Below, piece after piece: positions 11,458 through 24,602 of a stretch of DNA of 64,000 bases. The notes under the pieces were generated by a model. The model ran no database searches, had not been told where the DNA came from, and was given only the letters and a program-made list of their open reading frames with translations. The stretch is from NCBI GenBank assembly GCA_937625935.1, contig OW569389.1:186001-250000 (forward strand), written 5' to 3'. Position 1 is the stretch's first letter. Each line of letters begins with the position of its first letter. A program made the position numbers and the translations under genes. This DNA comes from Tetramitus jugosus. Lineage: Eukaryota > Heterolobosea > Eutetramitea > Acrasida > Vahlkampfiidae.

Positions 11458-12149
11458 TTATTGAGCAGCGGTTGATTGAGATTTGGATGAGGATGAGGAT
11501 GATGATGATGAATTGACTTGATTCACCTTGACCTTTGTCTTGTCTTCCTTCAACAACTCTCTTTCAATTTGTTGCAATTTGAGGAGTGCATCCCTGTCTG
11601 CCACTTCTCTCTGAATGGCAGCTGCAATCACATTCTTTTGAATCATTTTATCAATAATGAATGACTTGTTCTTTGAAATCTTTTGACCAGAGTTTATAAT
11701 TTGAAGAACGTCACCTACATCGGTCTCATTTTTTGGATCATCAAAACTAATCCATTCATGTGGCATTAGTATTATTATTATTATTCGGTTCATTGATCAT
11801 TTTGTTACATTGATTATTATTATTGTTGTTGTTGTTGTTATCATCATGTATTATTATTATTATTAGGTATGTTGATTGTTATTGTGATGATGATGCGGCG
11901 AACCAATGAGTAATCGTCGTATTTTGGTCAAATGTCAATGATTGAGAGAGCAGTGAATATGAAAAATGTGAGTTCATGTTGTTCTCCACACAAAAAATCA
12001 AATTTTGATTATCAAAAAACAACATACAATATCCTGGTCTTACGGCGAACATGCACTCTGTATTTTTGATTATAGTACTTGGAGTATGTCTCCAAGATGC
12101 CAGTCTTTGTCATTCTCTTGCTGGTCACAATTCCGATAAACTTGGACAT
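11458..12149 (-). CDS. Mitochondrial small-subunit ribosomal protein uS17 (MRPS17-like), two exons
   Basis: Exon 1 is 12149-12028 and exon 2 is 11746-11458; together 411 nt encoding 136 residues. Exon 1 encodes MSKFIGIVTSKRMTKTGILE and ends in the basic stretch RVHVRRKTRI. Exon 2 continues FFDDPKNETDVGDVLQI and SGQKISKNKSFIID. This is the uS17 OB-fold pattern: G-V-V-x-S-x-K-M-x-K-T at the start, a basic strand, the D-x-x-N-x-x-x-x-G-D-x-V-x-I block and the S-K-x-K segment. The intron (11747-12027, 281 bp) starts GTATGT and ends TACTAAT...ATTAG, with a near-perfect branch site. The lack of eukaryotic cytosolic uS17 (S11) extensions and the bacterial-like core point to the mitochondrial form. 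A charged helix and a Ser/Gln tail follow the core. The exon join is my reconstruction; the frame closes exactly. Confidence 0.78.
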
Positions 12150-12272
12150 GATTAGTTTGTGTGTTGCGTTTTTGTTTTTTTTGTGTGCAAAAAAGTTTCT
12201 TCCGCTCGTTGAAGAATTCGGGGAAATAGAAAATTGTATTCATCAAACGACTGTCTAAGAAAAGTCAATGTG

Positions 12273-13817
12273 TTATCCATCGAGCAGGAAGGGAGGTCTT
12301 GTTCGAACAGATTTGGAGAATCCAGACGAAGCAGACTTGGGAGCCAACGTTCCATTGTCCTCCATTTTTGATGGCTGAATGTGGGTGGCTCGATAGGTGG
12401 TAAAATTGACCAAGGAAGATTGTAGTACAGGATTCTCCCTCAAATCTGGATCCTTCATCTTTGGGACGATAAGGGTATCATTGTTCCGAATGAATCCACT
12501 CGCTTGTGCCTTCTTCTTGACCTCCTTTTTCATTTGCTCAAAGGGAATTTCTTCATTGTGAAATCGCAACTTTTCCCCGTTGTGGAACCTCTGTGTTGTG
12601 GTGATCATTGTATTGGGGTGATAGAGACTATCATAAGCCACAGGATCTCGTGCTTTCATCGTCTTCAGTACAGAAGGGTGTATGGTACTGGGATCATCGA
12701 CTTGTGATTTCACGCTGAAAGAGTCCATCGGTCTTGTTGAGAGACTGTTTGTTAAAGATTGCTCTGTTAATCGAGGAGCCCCACTACCCCCACTCACAGG
12801 ATATTCGCTCTTACTATATGCAGTCCAATTGTCTTTTCCTTTCATTGTTGTGGCTTGTTGGAGATGTTTCAAGACTTGATATGATTCTTTCGGTCCAAAA
12901 TGATCCATCCCGTACAGGTTCGTCCGATAATACTTCTTAGACGAGACAGCAGAATTACTAACAGTATCTCTGTATGTTGATTTATAGTTCTTACTACTAT
13001 GAAAGTCTACATCAACCACCCCAGTTGGACCCACTTTGGTTTGTCGTCTATTGTCCGAGAAACCTCCGGCAAACATCTTGTTTCTTAACTTATTGTTATG
13101 GTCATACAACTCATCAAGACTGGAGGGTAGTTGAGAATCTGCGATAGGTTTTCGGTTATGGAATGTACTAGTAGTTGTACTCATCTCCCTCGGTCCTTCT
13201 CCATCGTTCTCATATTCCACAGGATATCTAACCTTCATTGTTTTGAGAACCCGATCTGACACCACTGAGTGAGATTTCGGGTACTGTTTAGGAATGTAAC
13301 CTTTAACATTGGTAGTATGTCCATTCGGAAGTGATTTTTCGATAATAATACTAGTATTGTTGTTTTGCTTTTGCAAAGCTTCGTTCATACTGGTACTTTG
13401 TTGTTGATGATGAATTACAGAATTCTCTTTCTTGAAGGAAGATTTGGACATACTCTGTCGGTGAACGTCGTTGACAAATGGATCAATTAATCTATCCTTG
13501 TATTGTCTTACTTCGTTAGTGCTGAATGTTTGTGGGTTTCTGTGTTGGGAATAATTGTCTCTGAGAGGTCGAGGTGACTCGATAGGTTGATATGCAGTCT
13601 TGTTCGATGTGTGCCCTGTGCTAGTGGCTTTGGATTGACTCCATGAAGAAGAAGGTGTTGTTGATTCTGATCTTTTCTTACTTCTAAAATGGTTGGGATA
13701 CAAGATGCTGTTCGTTGTCGAATATATGCTCAACAGATTTCTCGATGGTCCAGCACTATTCAAATCCACCAATCCACATGGAGCAGAATGAGCTCTCGGT
13801 ATGTAGTTGCTATTCAT
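12273..13817 (-). CDS. Basic protein with an internally duplicated module, unknown function (possibly flagellar)
   Basis: 514 residues, rich in Ser, Lys, Tyr and Pro, with no membrane segment. A module occurs twice. Its first part is VLKTMKVRYPVEYE... at about residues 190-222 and VLKTMKARDPVAYD... at about 384-414, each followed by a T-T-T-x-x-F-H-N strand. The second part is GGFSDNRRQTKVGP...YKSTYRD at about 251-284 and SGFIRNNDTLIVPK...FTTYRA at about 440-477. Short Tyr/Pro/Gly motifs in tandem are common in microtubule-inner and axonemal proteins, so a flagellar role is a guess from style only. I cannot assign a family. The gene is divergent from FPPS across about 296 bp. Confidence 0.6.
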   Translation of the reverse strand: MNSNYIPRAHSAPCGLVDLNSAGPSRNLLSIYSTTNSILYPNHFRSKKRSESTTPSSSWSQSKATSTGHTSNKTAYQPIESPRPLRDNYSQHRNPQTFSTNEVRQYKDRLIDPFVNDVHRQSMSKSSFKKENSVIHHQQQSTSMNEALQKQNNNTSIIIEKSLPNGHTTNVKGYIPKQYPKSHSVVSDRVLKTMKVRYPVEYENDGEGPREMSTTTSTFHNRKPIADSQLPSSLDELYDHNNKLRNKMFAGGFSDNRRQTKVGPTGVVDVDFHSSKNYKSTYRDTVSNSAVSSKKYYRTNLYGMDHFGPKESYQVLKHLQQATTMKGKDNWTAYSKSEYPVSGGSGAPRLTEQSLTNSLSTRPMDSFSVKSQVDDPSTIHPSVLKTMKARDPVAYDSLYHPNTMITTTQRFHNGEKLRFHNEEIPFEQMKKEVKKKAQASGFIRNNDTLIVPKMKDPDLRENPVLQSSLVNFTTYRATHIQPSKMEDNGTLAPKSASSGFSKSVRTRPPFLLDG

Positions 13818-14113
13818 CTTCTTTTCTATCCTTACTGAGTTCTTTAGGTGAGTTGCTTCTGATTGTGGTCAACAAAACCTGGCTCTACTTGTAGATGAAC
13901 TGTTACCCGAATCAAAGTCCCAACGGACAGCTCAATAATTTATCCGCTCAGGTGTGTGAAAAAGATCATGATCTCGGACTACGGAGGGAATAACACGACA
14001 CCTTTTGGAGGAACAAACCCAGCATTTATCCACCTTTTTTTCCCCTTGCCAATTAATTCCACACAAACAAATCCAACACACAAACAAAACACAACACAAC
14101 AATAGGAAAAACC

Positions 14114-15462
14114 ATGGCTCTCCCATTGATTTTAGCAGCAACTTCATTTGCTTCCATTCTCTTGCAAAGAAACAAGGCATCATCTGTTTCTGTTCAACAA
14201 CAACAACAAAAGAAGAGACCAATGCCGTCTCAGAGTGAACTCAGACAGGCATTCATTGCAGTGTACGATGATCTCAAACACTTTTTGTTGAATGAATGCA
14301 AGGATCAATATGCACTTCCAGAAGAACACGTTTCCTACATTGCAAGAGTATGTTCACACACACACACACACACATTCACCCATCATCATCTCATTCAATA
14401 ACATGAATACAACAAAAAACAACAACAAAAAAACACAAACACACACATATGCTAACACAATACAAATAGTTGATGGACTACACTGTTCAAGGTGGAAAAT
14501 TGAATCGTGGTCTCTCTGTTGTGGAAACAGTCTTGTACATGCAGCCTGATGCAAGTGATGAAACACTGTACAAGGCAAGAATTGTTGGATGGTGCATTGA
14601 GTGGCTCCAAGCATTCTTCTTGGTCGCAGATGACATTATGGATGCTTCCATCACCAGAAGAGGTCAACCATGTTGGTACAAGTTGGAAGATGTGGGAATG
14701 GTGGCTTGCAATGACTACTTGATTCTCGAATCTCAAATCTACCGTATTCTCAAGCACTATTTTGCATCTGAATGTGACAGCAGCAGCAGCAGTGAGAATA
14801 CTCATGCAGTGTATTATCAATTGTTGAACCAGTTCCATGAGACAACATTCCAAACAGAGTTGGGTCAATTGAACGACACTCGTATTCAATTGTTGGACCC
14901 AGAGACGAAGCAATTGGATCTCAATCGTCTCAACATTACCACCTACAATCACATTGTCAAGTACAAGACATCGTACTACAGCTTCTATTTGCCGATCGTG
15001 TCTGGGTACATCTTGTTGGGACTGTCGGAGCAAAAGAATCGTCAACTCTTCCAATTGACTGAGAATATTTGTATTCAAATGGGAGAGTACTTCCAGATTC
15101 AAGACGATTTCTTGGACTGTTATGGCAGTCCAGAGGTCATTGGAAAGATTGGACGTGATATCGAAGAGGGCAAATGCTGTTGGATTGTCATTCAAGCATT
15201 GAACAAGTGCACCACTCCAGAGCAGAAGCAAATTATTCAGGATCACTATGGAAGAGACAATGAGAATGATGTGGCCATTATTAAGCAACTGTACTCTGAT
15301 TTGGATATTGTGTCCGTGTACAAGCAGTACGAGTCAGAGACATGCAAGCAATTGACCTCATTGATTGATGATTTGGTCAAGAGGCAACAAGTGTTGGGTG
15401 TTCATGTCAATGGACAAGTCTTCCACAGTTTCTTGGACAAGATTTCCTCCAGAACAAAGTAA
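14114..15462 (+). CDS. FDPS: Farnesyl diphosphate synthase, two exons
   Basis: Exons 14114-14347 and 14470-15462 join in phase 0 to give 408 residues. The intron (122 bp) starts GTATGT, contains a (CA)10 tract and GCTAACA branch-like sequence, and ends AATAG. Motifs are GGKLNRG (substrate-binding Lys/Arg), the first Asp-rich motif in FFLVADDIMDASITRRGQPC (about residue 132), the K-Y-K-T helix, and the second Asp-rich motif FQIQDDFLDCYG (about 290) followed by GKIGRDIEEGKCCW. The paired aromatic residues just before DDIMD fit a C15-forming enzyme. It condenses IPP with DMAPP and then GPP to make FPP for sterols, dolichol, ubiquinone and prenylated proteins. The first about 20 residues are hydrophobic and could be a targeting or membrane segment, which is unusual for cytosolic FPPS. 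Confidence 0.93.
14355..14374 (+). repeat. (CA)10 microsatellite in the FPPS intron
   Basis: Ten CA units shortly after the FPPS donor. It is complementary to the (TG) tract at 15572-15598 downstream of the same gene. Confidence 0.9.
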
Positions 15463-15571
15463 CTTCATTTAGTTATGTTGAATTGCATCATATAAAACAA
15501 ATGAATTCCGATCGATTACGGATTGGGAAATCACATTTTGAAAAATTGATGAACATGAATGATTATTCTAC

Positions 15572-15598
15572 TGTGTGTGTGTGTGTGTGTGTGTGTGT
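15572..15598 (+). repeat. (TG)n microsatellite between FPPS and Rab6
   Basis: Thirteen TG units plus one T, in the convergent gap between the FPPS stop (15462) and the Rab6 stop (15619). It may lie in both 3' UTRs. Confidence 0.9.
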
Positions 15599-15618
15599 TT
15601 ATTAGAGTCAGATGACAC

Positions 15619-18085
<2,467 letters not shown>

Positions 18086-18123
18086 TTTCATGTCTAGTCT
18101 CTATAGTCTACTACTGTCTGTAT

Positions 18124-19393
18124 TCATTCACTGTTTGTTTGGATGCAAATGTCACACAAGTGTATGTCAAGTGAGGCTTGATACAATCGCTGTGGCATCT
18201 CATTGTTCTTCAATACAACAGAATAGATTTGTTCCTTACCATAGTATGGAGCCAGATAGAGATAGAAATGGTTATCACTCACCTCAAACGAGGAATTCTT
18301 CTTTGGTTGGAAAATAGAAGCAAAGTTCAGGTCCATTCGGATGTGAGAGTTTAACATTGTCCATTGCAAGGTCAAACAATCCAATATATAGAACAGAATC
18401 TCTCCATTGGTTCTTGTCGTCTTGGTGGGTTCACTTTCTTGCAACACGAGTATCTTTGGTTCTGATCCCCTGATCACAACTACTGATTTTGGACAACTTG
18501 GCTCCCAGCTACCAGGTGCTTTTCCAGTTGCATTCACCTTTTGCCAGCCTCTACTCTCCTTGCTCAAGTCAAATGTCCAAAGATCATCAAGGGTAGAACC
18601 ACAAGCTTCATTTGTCCAAAGATCTCCAAATTCAGCACCACCATACATGAGCAGCTTTTGCTGACTTGCCAAGTGAACCAGAGTGGACTTGCCTCGTGAA
18701 CTTGGCTCAACAGCTGAATTCAATTTTCGCCATGAACCCAATCGAACATCGAAGCGATAGAGACCATTGATGCCTCCAAATGCCACCAAGTAAGGCCCGG
18801 TATCATCTAGAGCTTGATCCATGGTACTTGTTCGACAATACTCTAAACTCGTGTATTCGCCCTCACCATCTCCTTTTTCTTCACTAAAATGAAATGGAGC
18901 AGCAACATCAATGAAATTCCACTCCTCTCTGCTCTCCAACGAATTAAACTCATACACATCCCCCAAATAGCCTTCAGCACCTCCGAATTGATATGCCCTC
19001 TCATCCCCATCTGACACTACAGCAAATGATCCTCTGCTCGTTCGATGTTCGTCATTAGATGGGTGATGGAGAAAGAAGGGTTAAACAGATTAATGTTATG
19101 GCACTAACTAGAGTATGACGACTCACAACTACTTACACTGCCGTATAGTATCCATATGCGGATTCCAATTTTTTCACTTCTGCCCACTTCATGCTCTCCA
19201 TGTCTAATTCATACAGCTTTTGCCATTCTCGATGAGTACTTAGGAAGAACCATGAATTCCCACATTGGAACGAGTGAGTTGGTCTTGAGGGATCATGTTT
19301 CCATATAATCTCATGATCCCAGTGGTTTCTGGGAGAATTTGTGTTCCAGTTCTCGCAATGCTTGGTGCATTCTCTCACGAACGGTGACTTCAT
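18124..19393 (-). CDS. Kelch-like beta-propeller protein, tandem paralogue A, two exons
   Basis: Exons 19393-19137 and 19033-18124 give 1167 nt and 388 residues; the intron is 103 bp (GTAAGT...GCAG), phase 2. Kelch-type blades are visible in SDGDERAYQFGGAEG, GPYLVAFGGINGLYRFDVR, STLVHLASQQKLLMYGG and LDDLWTFDLSKESRGWQKV. The C-terminus reads NEMPQRLYQASLDIHLCDIC. The paralogue B upstream shares most blocks and the intron position. The ATG at 19393 lies only 62 bp downstream of the end of paralogue B, so the promoter must lie in that gap or within B. No catalytic residues are seen. The role is probably protein binding, partner unknown. Exon 1 of A has about 38 extra residues before the shared NSWFFLS block. 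Confidence 0.78.
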
Positions 19394-19454
19394 TTTGTGG
19401 GGAACTTGTCTTTTGGTTTTTTTCTTTATTCTGCACGTTTTGACTGTGACTGGT

Positions 19455-20673
19455 TCAGTCGAAGGCAATGACAATATCGCACAAGTGTCCCTGAAGTGAT
19501 GCGTGATACAATCGCTGTGGCATCTCATTGTTCTTCAAGAAAATGTAATAGATTCGCTGATGACCATGCGGCGAAGCCATATAGAGGTAGCACTGATTTC
19601 CATCCAACGACGAAGAGTACTTTGGTTGGAAGATAGAGGCAAATATCAGTTCCATTTGAATGTGAGAGTTGAATCTTGTCCAGTGCAAGGTCAGGCAATC
19701 CAAGAAGTAAAACACAATCTCTTTTCTTGTCATAGCGGTATCACTCTCTTGCAACACGAGCATCTTTGGCTCGGAACCCTTAATCACCACTACTGATTTG
19801 GTACGAGCAGTGTTTGACGAGTTGTTGTTACAATTCTCTGGTGCTGTTCCAGTTGCATACACTCTCTGCCAACCCCTTCTCTCCTTACTCAAGTCAAATG
19901 TCCACAAATCATCAAAGGTCAAATCACAAGTCGACCATTTCCACAGAGCATCCAGTGTAGCTCCACCGTACATGAGCAACCTTTGCTGACTTGCCAAGTA
20001 AACCAGAGTGGACTTGCCTCGTATCTTTGGATGAACAATAGAGTGCAATTTGGACCATGATCTCGATTGGATATCAAAGCAACATATGCCATTGAGATCA
20101 CAAAATGTCAATAAACAAGGCCGTCGACAATTCCTACTACTACTACTGCTTCTGGCCTCCTCCTCATCCTCCTCCACCACATTAGAATCATTGTTTGCAC
20201 TTCTATTCTTGTTCGACATCAATAATGGTTGTTGTTGTTCTTCAACTAGCTCACAATACTCTAAACCCGGGTGTTCGTGCTGATGATAGAATCGAAATGC
20301 ACCTGCAGTTCGAACCAAATTCCACTGTCTGTTCCTCTTCACAGAAGAATCAAATGCCAGTACATCTTGGATGGGACTACTGAACAAGGGCTCACAACCT
20401 CCGAACCGATAGGCTCGCGCATGGCCATCAGACACGATCCGAAACGAATCACTTTCAATGGTCTGTCAGTGATGCATTGCTTGAGCGAAAGCATGACAGA
20501 GAATACCACCTTACATACCTAGTGCTTCGTGCGTGTAGGTTCATCTCTGTCACTTGTGCCCACTTGATTCTCTCCATGTCCAATTCGTTTCGCTTCTCTC
20601 CCTCTTCATGAAGACTCAGGAAGAACCATGAGTTGGAACACTCTTTTTGGTGACGATTGGAACCAGCACTCAT
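19455..20673 (-). CDS. Kelch-like beta-propeller protein, tandem paralogue B, two exons
   Basis: Exons 20673-20519 and 20451-19455 give 1152 nt and 383 residues. The intron is 67 bp (GTATGT...GAAAG), phase 2, at the same protein position as in paralogue A. The shared start is SNSWFFLSLHEEGEKRNELD and the exon junction reads STSDSFRIVSDGHARAYRFG. Kelch blades follow: STLVYLASQQRLLMYGG, DDLWTFDLSKERRGWQRVYA. B carries an extra poly-Ser/acidic insert around DSNVVEEDEEEARSSSSS that A lacks. Function unknown; a recent tandem duplication is inferred from the head-to-tail arrangement and identical intron phase. Confidence 0.78.
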
Positions 20674-21089
20674 GCTTTTGGAGGTTTACTGAGATCAAAC
20701 GTATCCAACCTCTAATTCTTCCTCGGTAGCAGAACTCTCATAAACAGCACAATGCAGAAACGAGTAAATATTTACTTAAACTTTGCAATTTATACTTTAT
20801 TTACATCATTTAATGATATTTCGTATATACGACAATTAATTTGATTGTAATTATAGTATTTATTAAATAATATTATTTTTAATCGTTGTGTATTACGTTA
20901 ATAATAAGCATTGTTTGATGTCTCAAGCAAAATTTAGGCTCGATAAAATGTTCCACTGGTTGAATGGCTGGGGCCACAAGCAACACTTTGGGCAGTTCTT
21001 GAACCTTTGGAAGAACAAAGCAAACACGAATTCAGTAGTTCAAATTCGAATCGTTTCAATATTTCAATAACAGCACGACTTGTAGATCC
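20674..21089. other. AT-rich divergent intergenic region
   Basis: Region of 416 bp between the divergent starts of kelch paralogue B and the armadillo gene. It is the most AT-rich stretch of the window around 20760-20880. It contains a perfect 12 bp palindrome TCGTATATACGA at 20821-20832 and TAAATATTTA near 20765. A 60-codon ORF at 20888 has no coding character I trust. It probably holds promoters for both genes. Confidence 0.5.
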
Positions 21090-24000
21090 ATGTTGAGTCG
21101 AGATGATGACGCACGCGACTCATTGAGTAGTAGTCGAGGCAGTGTTGTTGGAATCACCAAGATAATTTTGATGAACAATAGGAGACGAAGAAGAAAGGAA
21201 GGAGTAACACCAACAACAGCTACATCTAGGTCATCATCCTCTCTTCAACTACGCCAGGAAGAAGAAGCAGAAGAAGACCTGAGTGCCATGACAACAAGTT
21301 CACAACAACAACAAGAGTATGGATTTAAGTTCAATCCAGTACACAACAGTAACGATAATAATGATCGAATCATCGGAAGAGAACAACAACCACAGCAACT
21401 ATTGAAGAACAAGCATACGACTGTTCACCATCATTATCATCATATGGGTGATTCAAGTGAGGAAGAAGACAACACACCGATTCGTATGCCAGAACAATAC
21501 GAAATCTCTCCTCACGTCTCACACATCAAAGCCATGGTCAAAGTACTAAAGAGTATCACTGATGCACCATTGAATAATCACACCACTCCTAATTCGACTC
21601 TTAACAACAGTACAATGACTCTAGCAACAGGAGGAGCAGATATCCATTCTATTCACACGAGTACAACAATGGACAGCAGTCATCATCTTCCAATGAACAA
21701 TGCGACAACAACAACCACAATGAATGGCTCATCTGACCTGTTGACAGGTAGACCTACAATGAATCAATTGATTCTATCCATGTCTTATCTGAGAGACCTC
21801 GATTTAACAGATGTGAGTAATCAGTATGCCATTGTTGAATCTCATGGCATCGTACCACTTCTCAAACTCTTCTCCTTTAAGCAGAATGACGAGATTCGAA
21901 TAGGAGCTGCCTCTATTCTCAGTATTCTGTCCAAGAATAGTCGCATTCAATTGAAAATTGCAGATGAGACAGGAGTGTTGTTACTACTAAAGGTATTGAG
22001 CGAGAATGATAGTGCTCGATCATTGACTGACTCTGAGTATCCACATACGGACTCTTCTTTGCCGTCATCCAGTAGAAGACACAGAGTCCAACCATCCTCA
22101 AACTTGCCCAGTGCTCGAAATCAAAACTCAAACGCGAACACTAATACTGGCATAAGACAGCACGGGCTAATGACATGCAACAATGGAAAAACAAAATCAT
22201 CTGAAGACTTCATTGTATTCCAGTGCTTAGTGTGTGAAATACTGGCCAACTGCTGTGAGAGAGTCATTGTTCGAAGAATTTTTCGAAACAATCAAGGTCT
22301 TATGATCATACTGTCCTTCCTGAGACAACATGGGCATTTCTTTTCTCGCATTGACGGTCACCATCATCAATCTGAAGCCAGTAGAGCTAGAAGCATCAAA
22401 CTGAAGAACCTGAGTACATTTCTCAAGAGAAATCACCCCTCGTATTCTCAACCAATATCTTCTTTCAAGAGAAAGAAACTGAACGAACAACTACTGATTA
22501 TTCATAGTTCTATTCGAGTCTTGTGGAGCGCACTCAAGAGTAAGAAGAATCAGGAGATACTGAGAAGACAAGAAGGGATCAAGATATTGTCCTTTTTCTT
22601 GGAGAGCATTATGCAGTACTACATGTTCTACCTGTCACAACAATCTCTCAACAATCTCGCTTTTGAAACGGGCGCTGAGGGTCCGTTGAAGTTGGAATCT
22701 CCGATCAAAAGCTTAGTCCCTCTCATCGGATGTTTCATGAGGTGTGCTGAGAATACTAGAGCGAGAAGAGAGATGGAAGATAGTGGAGTTGTTGACAAAC
22801 TATTCAAAGTCGCTCAAACACTGAACAAGAACGTCGAATATGGACAGGAGTTGGATTTACAGATTGTTGTTGCAGGACTGATCAATGAACTATGCTCTGA
22901 TGATAGTGCGAGAAAGAAATTAAAATCTTATGGAATTACATCTATATTTGGACAATGGATCAGGCAATATGATGGAACAGAGAAGTTAACACCATCATCA
23001 AAGAAGAGAGTTGTGTATTTGCTTGAGTTGTTGACGGGAGCTTTGTGGAAGAGTACCCAATTGGAAGTTAATTCAGTGGATCTTATGAGATTGGACATGA
23101 TGATCATTCTCGTCAATCTTATCTCACAGAACAACCCACTGTTCGAGAATTCTTTGCAACAATCACTTGGCAACTGTGAGAACATTGTGAAGATATCGTG
23201 TACAGGAATCATGTCCAATTGCGCACGCTTACCTGAGTGTCGAGAAGAGATGCATAAGACAGGTGTTGTAACAATTTTGTGTCAGTTGTTTAGTATCTCG
23301 GCTTCTACTCCACTGTTAGTCAATTGCTTAGATACTTTGGGTTTCATTGCTGATTCATCTGATATTTTAGGAGTAGTGTTGGAGGAGAATGGTATGAGAG
23401 CAATTTGGACCATGTTGCGAAGTGATAATCCACCTGTTCAAGCTGCTGCAGCTAGGGCCATTTGTAATTGTGTTAATAATCCTGAAGTAGCTGCCAGGAT
23501 TGGAGAAATTTTTGTTAGTGGAATGGCAGCTCTCGTGAGAACGCTTGAACAGAGTAATGATCATCAAGTGGTTGGATACTGCTGCCAAGCGATTGCTAAA
23601 ATGAGCTTGTATGAGACAAATCGAGCAGTGTTAACTGAAGAAGGAGCACTGTTGCAACTGTCTCGTGTGTTACAAGCCACTCGAATTCAATTCGATGAAG
23701 TAATTAACTTCATGGGTCAATCCTTGTACTGTAAGACACAAAAAAGTCACAACAATCATGGTGTATCTGGAAGCAACACTCCAGTGTTGACCTATTCTAT
23801 CGATAAGATTGATAGTTTGAATTTGAACAGTCCCGTTCTGAATAAGAGACTATTGGATATCTTGTTTGTGAAATCTCATGCATCAACGGCAATAGGAGAA
23901 CTTGCCAAGAGAAAGGGAAACAAGACTAAGTTGTATGAGTATGGAGCCGTGGAACCACTAGTAGAAAACTTGATGCTCCATCCATTTTTGCAAGCTCACT

Positions 24001-24515
24001 TTATGGCCAATAATGATCAAACTGTGGACAACTTCACCATGATTGAGATTGTTGGCAAACACAATTCAAAAACCAACTCCTACAACCAATCTGAGGTTGT
24101 CACTAATCCTCCATTGTCATGTACACCTCCCTTCACTTGTAACAGTACTGTTTGTGCAAAGAATTCATTGAAAATGGCTTCTTTGATGGTCCCTGATCTC
24201 GACTGCTACTATTGTCATCTATTCAGAAACAGTTCTTATGCTCTCAGCATTCTCTCCGAAGAAAAAATAATTGCAATCGCATTGAGGATGTGTAACTGTG
24301 TTTCATTATTAACGAAACTATTGAGCTCCAGGAATGATGACCTCCAAATTGCAGCTGCCACTTGCGCCAGCAATATTCGAAAGTATCATGTGAGTGCGAC
24401 GAAGGTAGCGGGAAACACAACATTGTTGGCTCCACCGACAATAAGACCGTCGTTGAAAAGTAGAGCCTCTGTAGTGTCGTCCTACAGTATGAGAAACGAA
24501 GATTTAGACTTATGA
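21090..24515 (+). CDS. Large armadillo-repeat protein
   Basis: 1141 residues, single exon. Residues 1-230 are low complexity (Ser, Gln, Asn, Thr, His). From about residue 235 helical ARM/HEAT-type repeats appear, for example QYAIVESHGIVPLLKLFSF followed by IRIGAASILSILSKNSRIQL. A central polar stretch (about 310-370) is followed by further repeats: VQAAAARAICNCVNNPEVAA, GYCCQAIAKMSLYETNRAVL and EEGALLQLSRVLQAT. The last clear repeat is LLTKLLSSRNDDLQIAAATC. Such proteins are scaffolds; similar long ARM proteins are common in Naegleria-like genomes, and none of the landmarks of beta-catenin or importin-alpha are seen. Start: first ATG of the frame, with the closest ATG upstream out of frame. 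Confidence 0.72.
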   Translation: MLSRDDDARDSLSSSRGSVVGITKIILMNNRRRRRKEGVTPTTATSRSSSSLQLRQEEEAEEDLSAMTTSSQQQQEYGFKFNPVHNSNDNNDRIIGREQQPQQLLKNKHTTVHHHYHHMGDSSEEEDNTPIRMPEQYEISPHVSHIKAMVKVLKSITDAPLNNHTTPNSTLNNSTMTLATGGADIHSIHTSTTMDSSHHLPMNNATTTTTMNGSSDLLTGRPTMNQLILSMSYLRDLDLTDVSNQYAIVESHGIVPLLKLFSFKQNDEIRIGAASILSILSKNSRIQLKIADETGVLLLLKVLSENDSARSLTDSEYPHTDSSLPSSSRRHRVQPSSNLPSARNQNSNANTNTGIRQHGLMTCNNGKTKSSEDFIVFQCLVCEILANCCERVIVRRIFRNNQGLMIILSFLRQHGHFFSRIDGHHHQSEASRARSIKLKNLSTFLKRNHPSYSQPISSFKRKKLNEQLLIIHSSIRVLWSALKSKKNQEILRRQEGIKILSFFLESIMQYYMFYLSQQSLNNLAFETGAEGPLKLESPIKSLVPLIGCFMRCAENTRARREMEDSGVVDKLFKVAQTLNKNVEYGQELDLQIVVAGLINELCSDDSARKKLKSYGITSIFGQWIRQYDGTEKLTPSSKKRVVYLLELLTGALWKSTQLEVNSVDLMRLDMMIILVNLISQNNPLFENSLQQSLGNCENIVKISCTGIMSNCARLPECREEMHKTGVVTILCQLFSISASTPLLVNCLDTLGFIADSSDILGVVLEENGMRAIWTMLRSDNPPVQAAAARAICNCVNNPEVAARIGEIFVSGMAALVRTLEQSNDHQVVGYCCQAIAKMSLYETNRAVLTEEGALLQLSRVLQATRIQFDEVINFMGQSLYCKTQKSHNNHGVSGSNTPVLTYSIDKIDSLNLNSPVLNKRLLDILFVKSHASTAIGELAKRKGNKTKLYEYGAVEPLVENLMLHPFLQAHFMANNDQTVDNFTMIEIVGKHNSKTNSYNQSEVVTNPPLSCTPPFTCNSTVCAKNSLKMASLMVPDLDCYYCHLFRNSSYALSILSEEKIIAIALRMCNCVSLLTKLLSSRNDDLQIAAATCASNIRKYHVSATKVAGNTTLLAPPTIRPSLKSRASVVSSYSMRNEDLDL

Positions 24516-24602
24516 TTCAGATTTCCTAATGCCCTGTCAAACATATCAAAGAGGGAACTTAGAATCCTCTAAGCATTAAAGTTCCTAACTATTGTTTGAT
24601 AA

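Noticed and set aside
14452-15288. 278-codon minus-strand ORF opposite FPPS
   Set aside because: It lies entirely antisense to the conserved FPPS exon 2 and shows no domain; it is a shadow frame.
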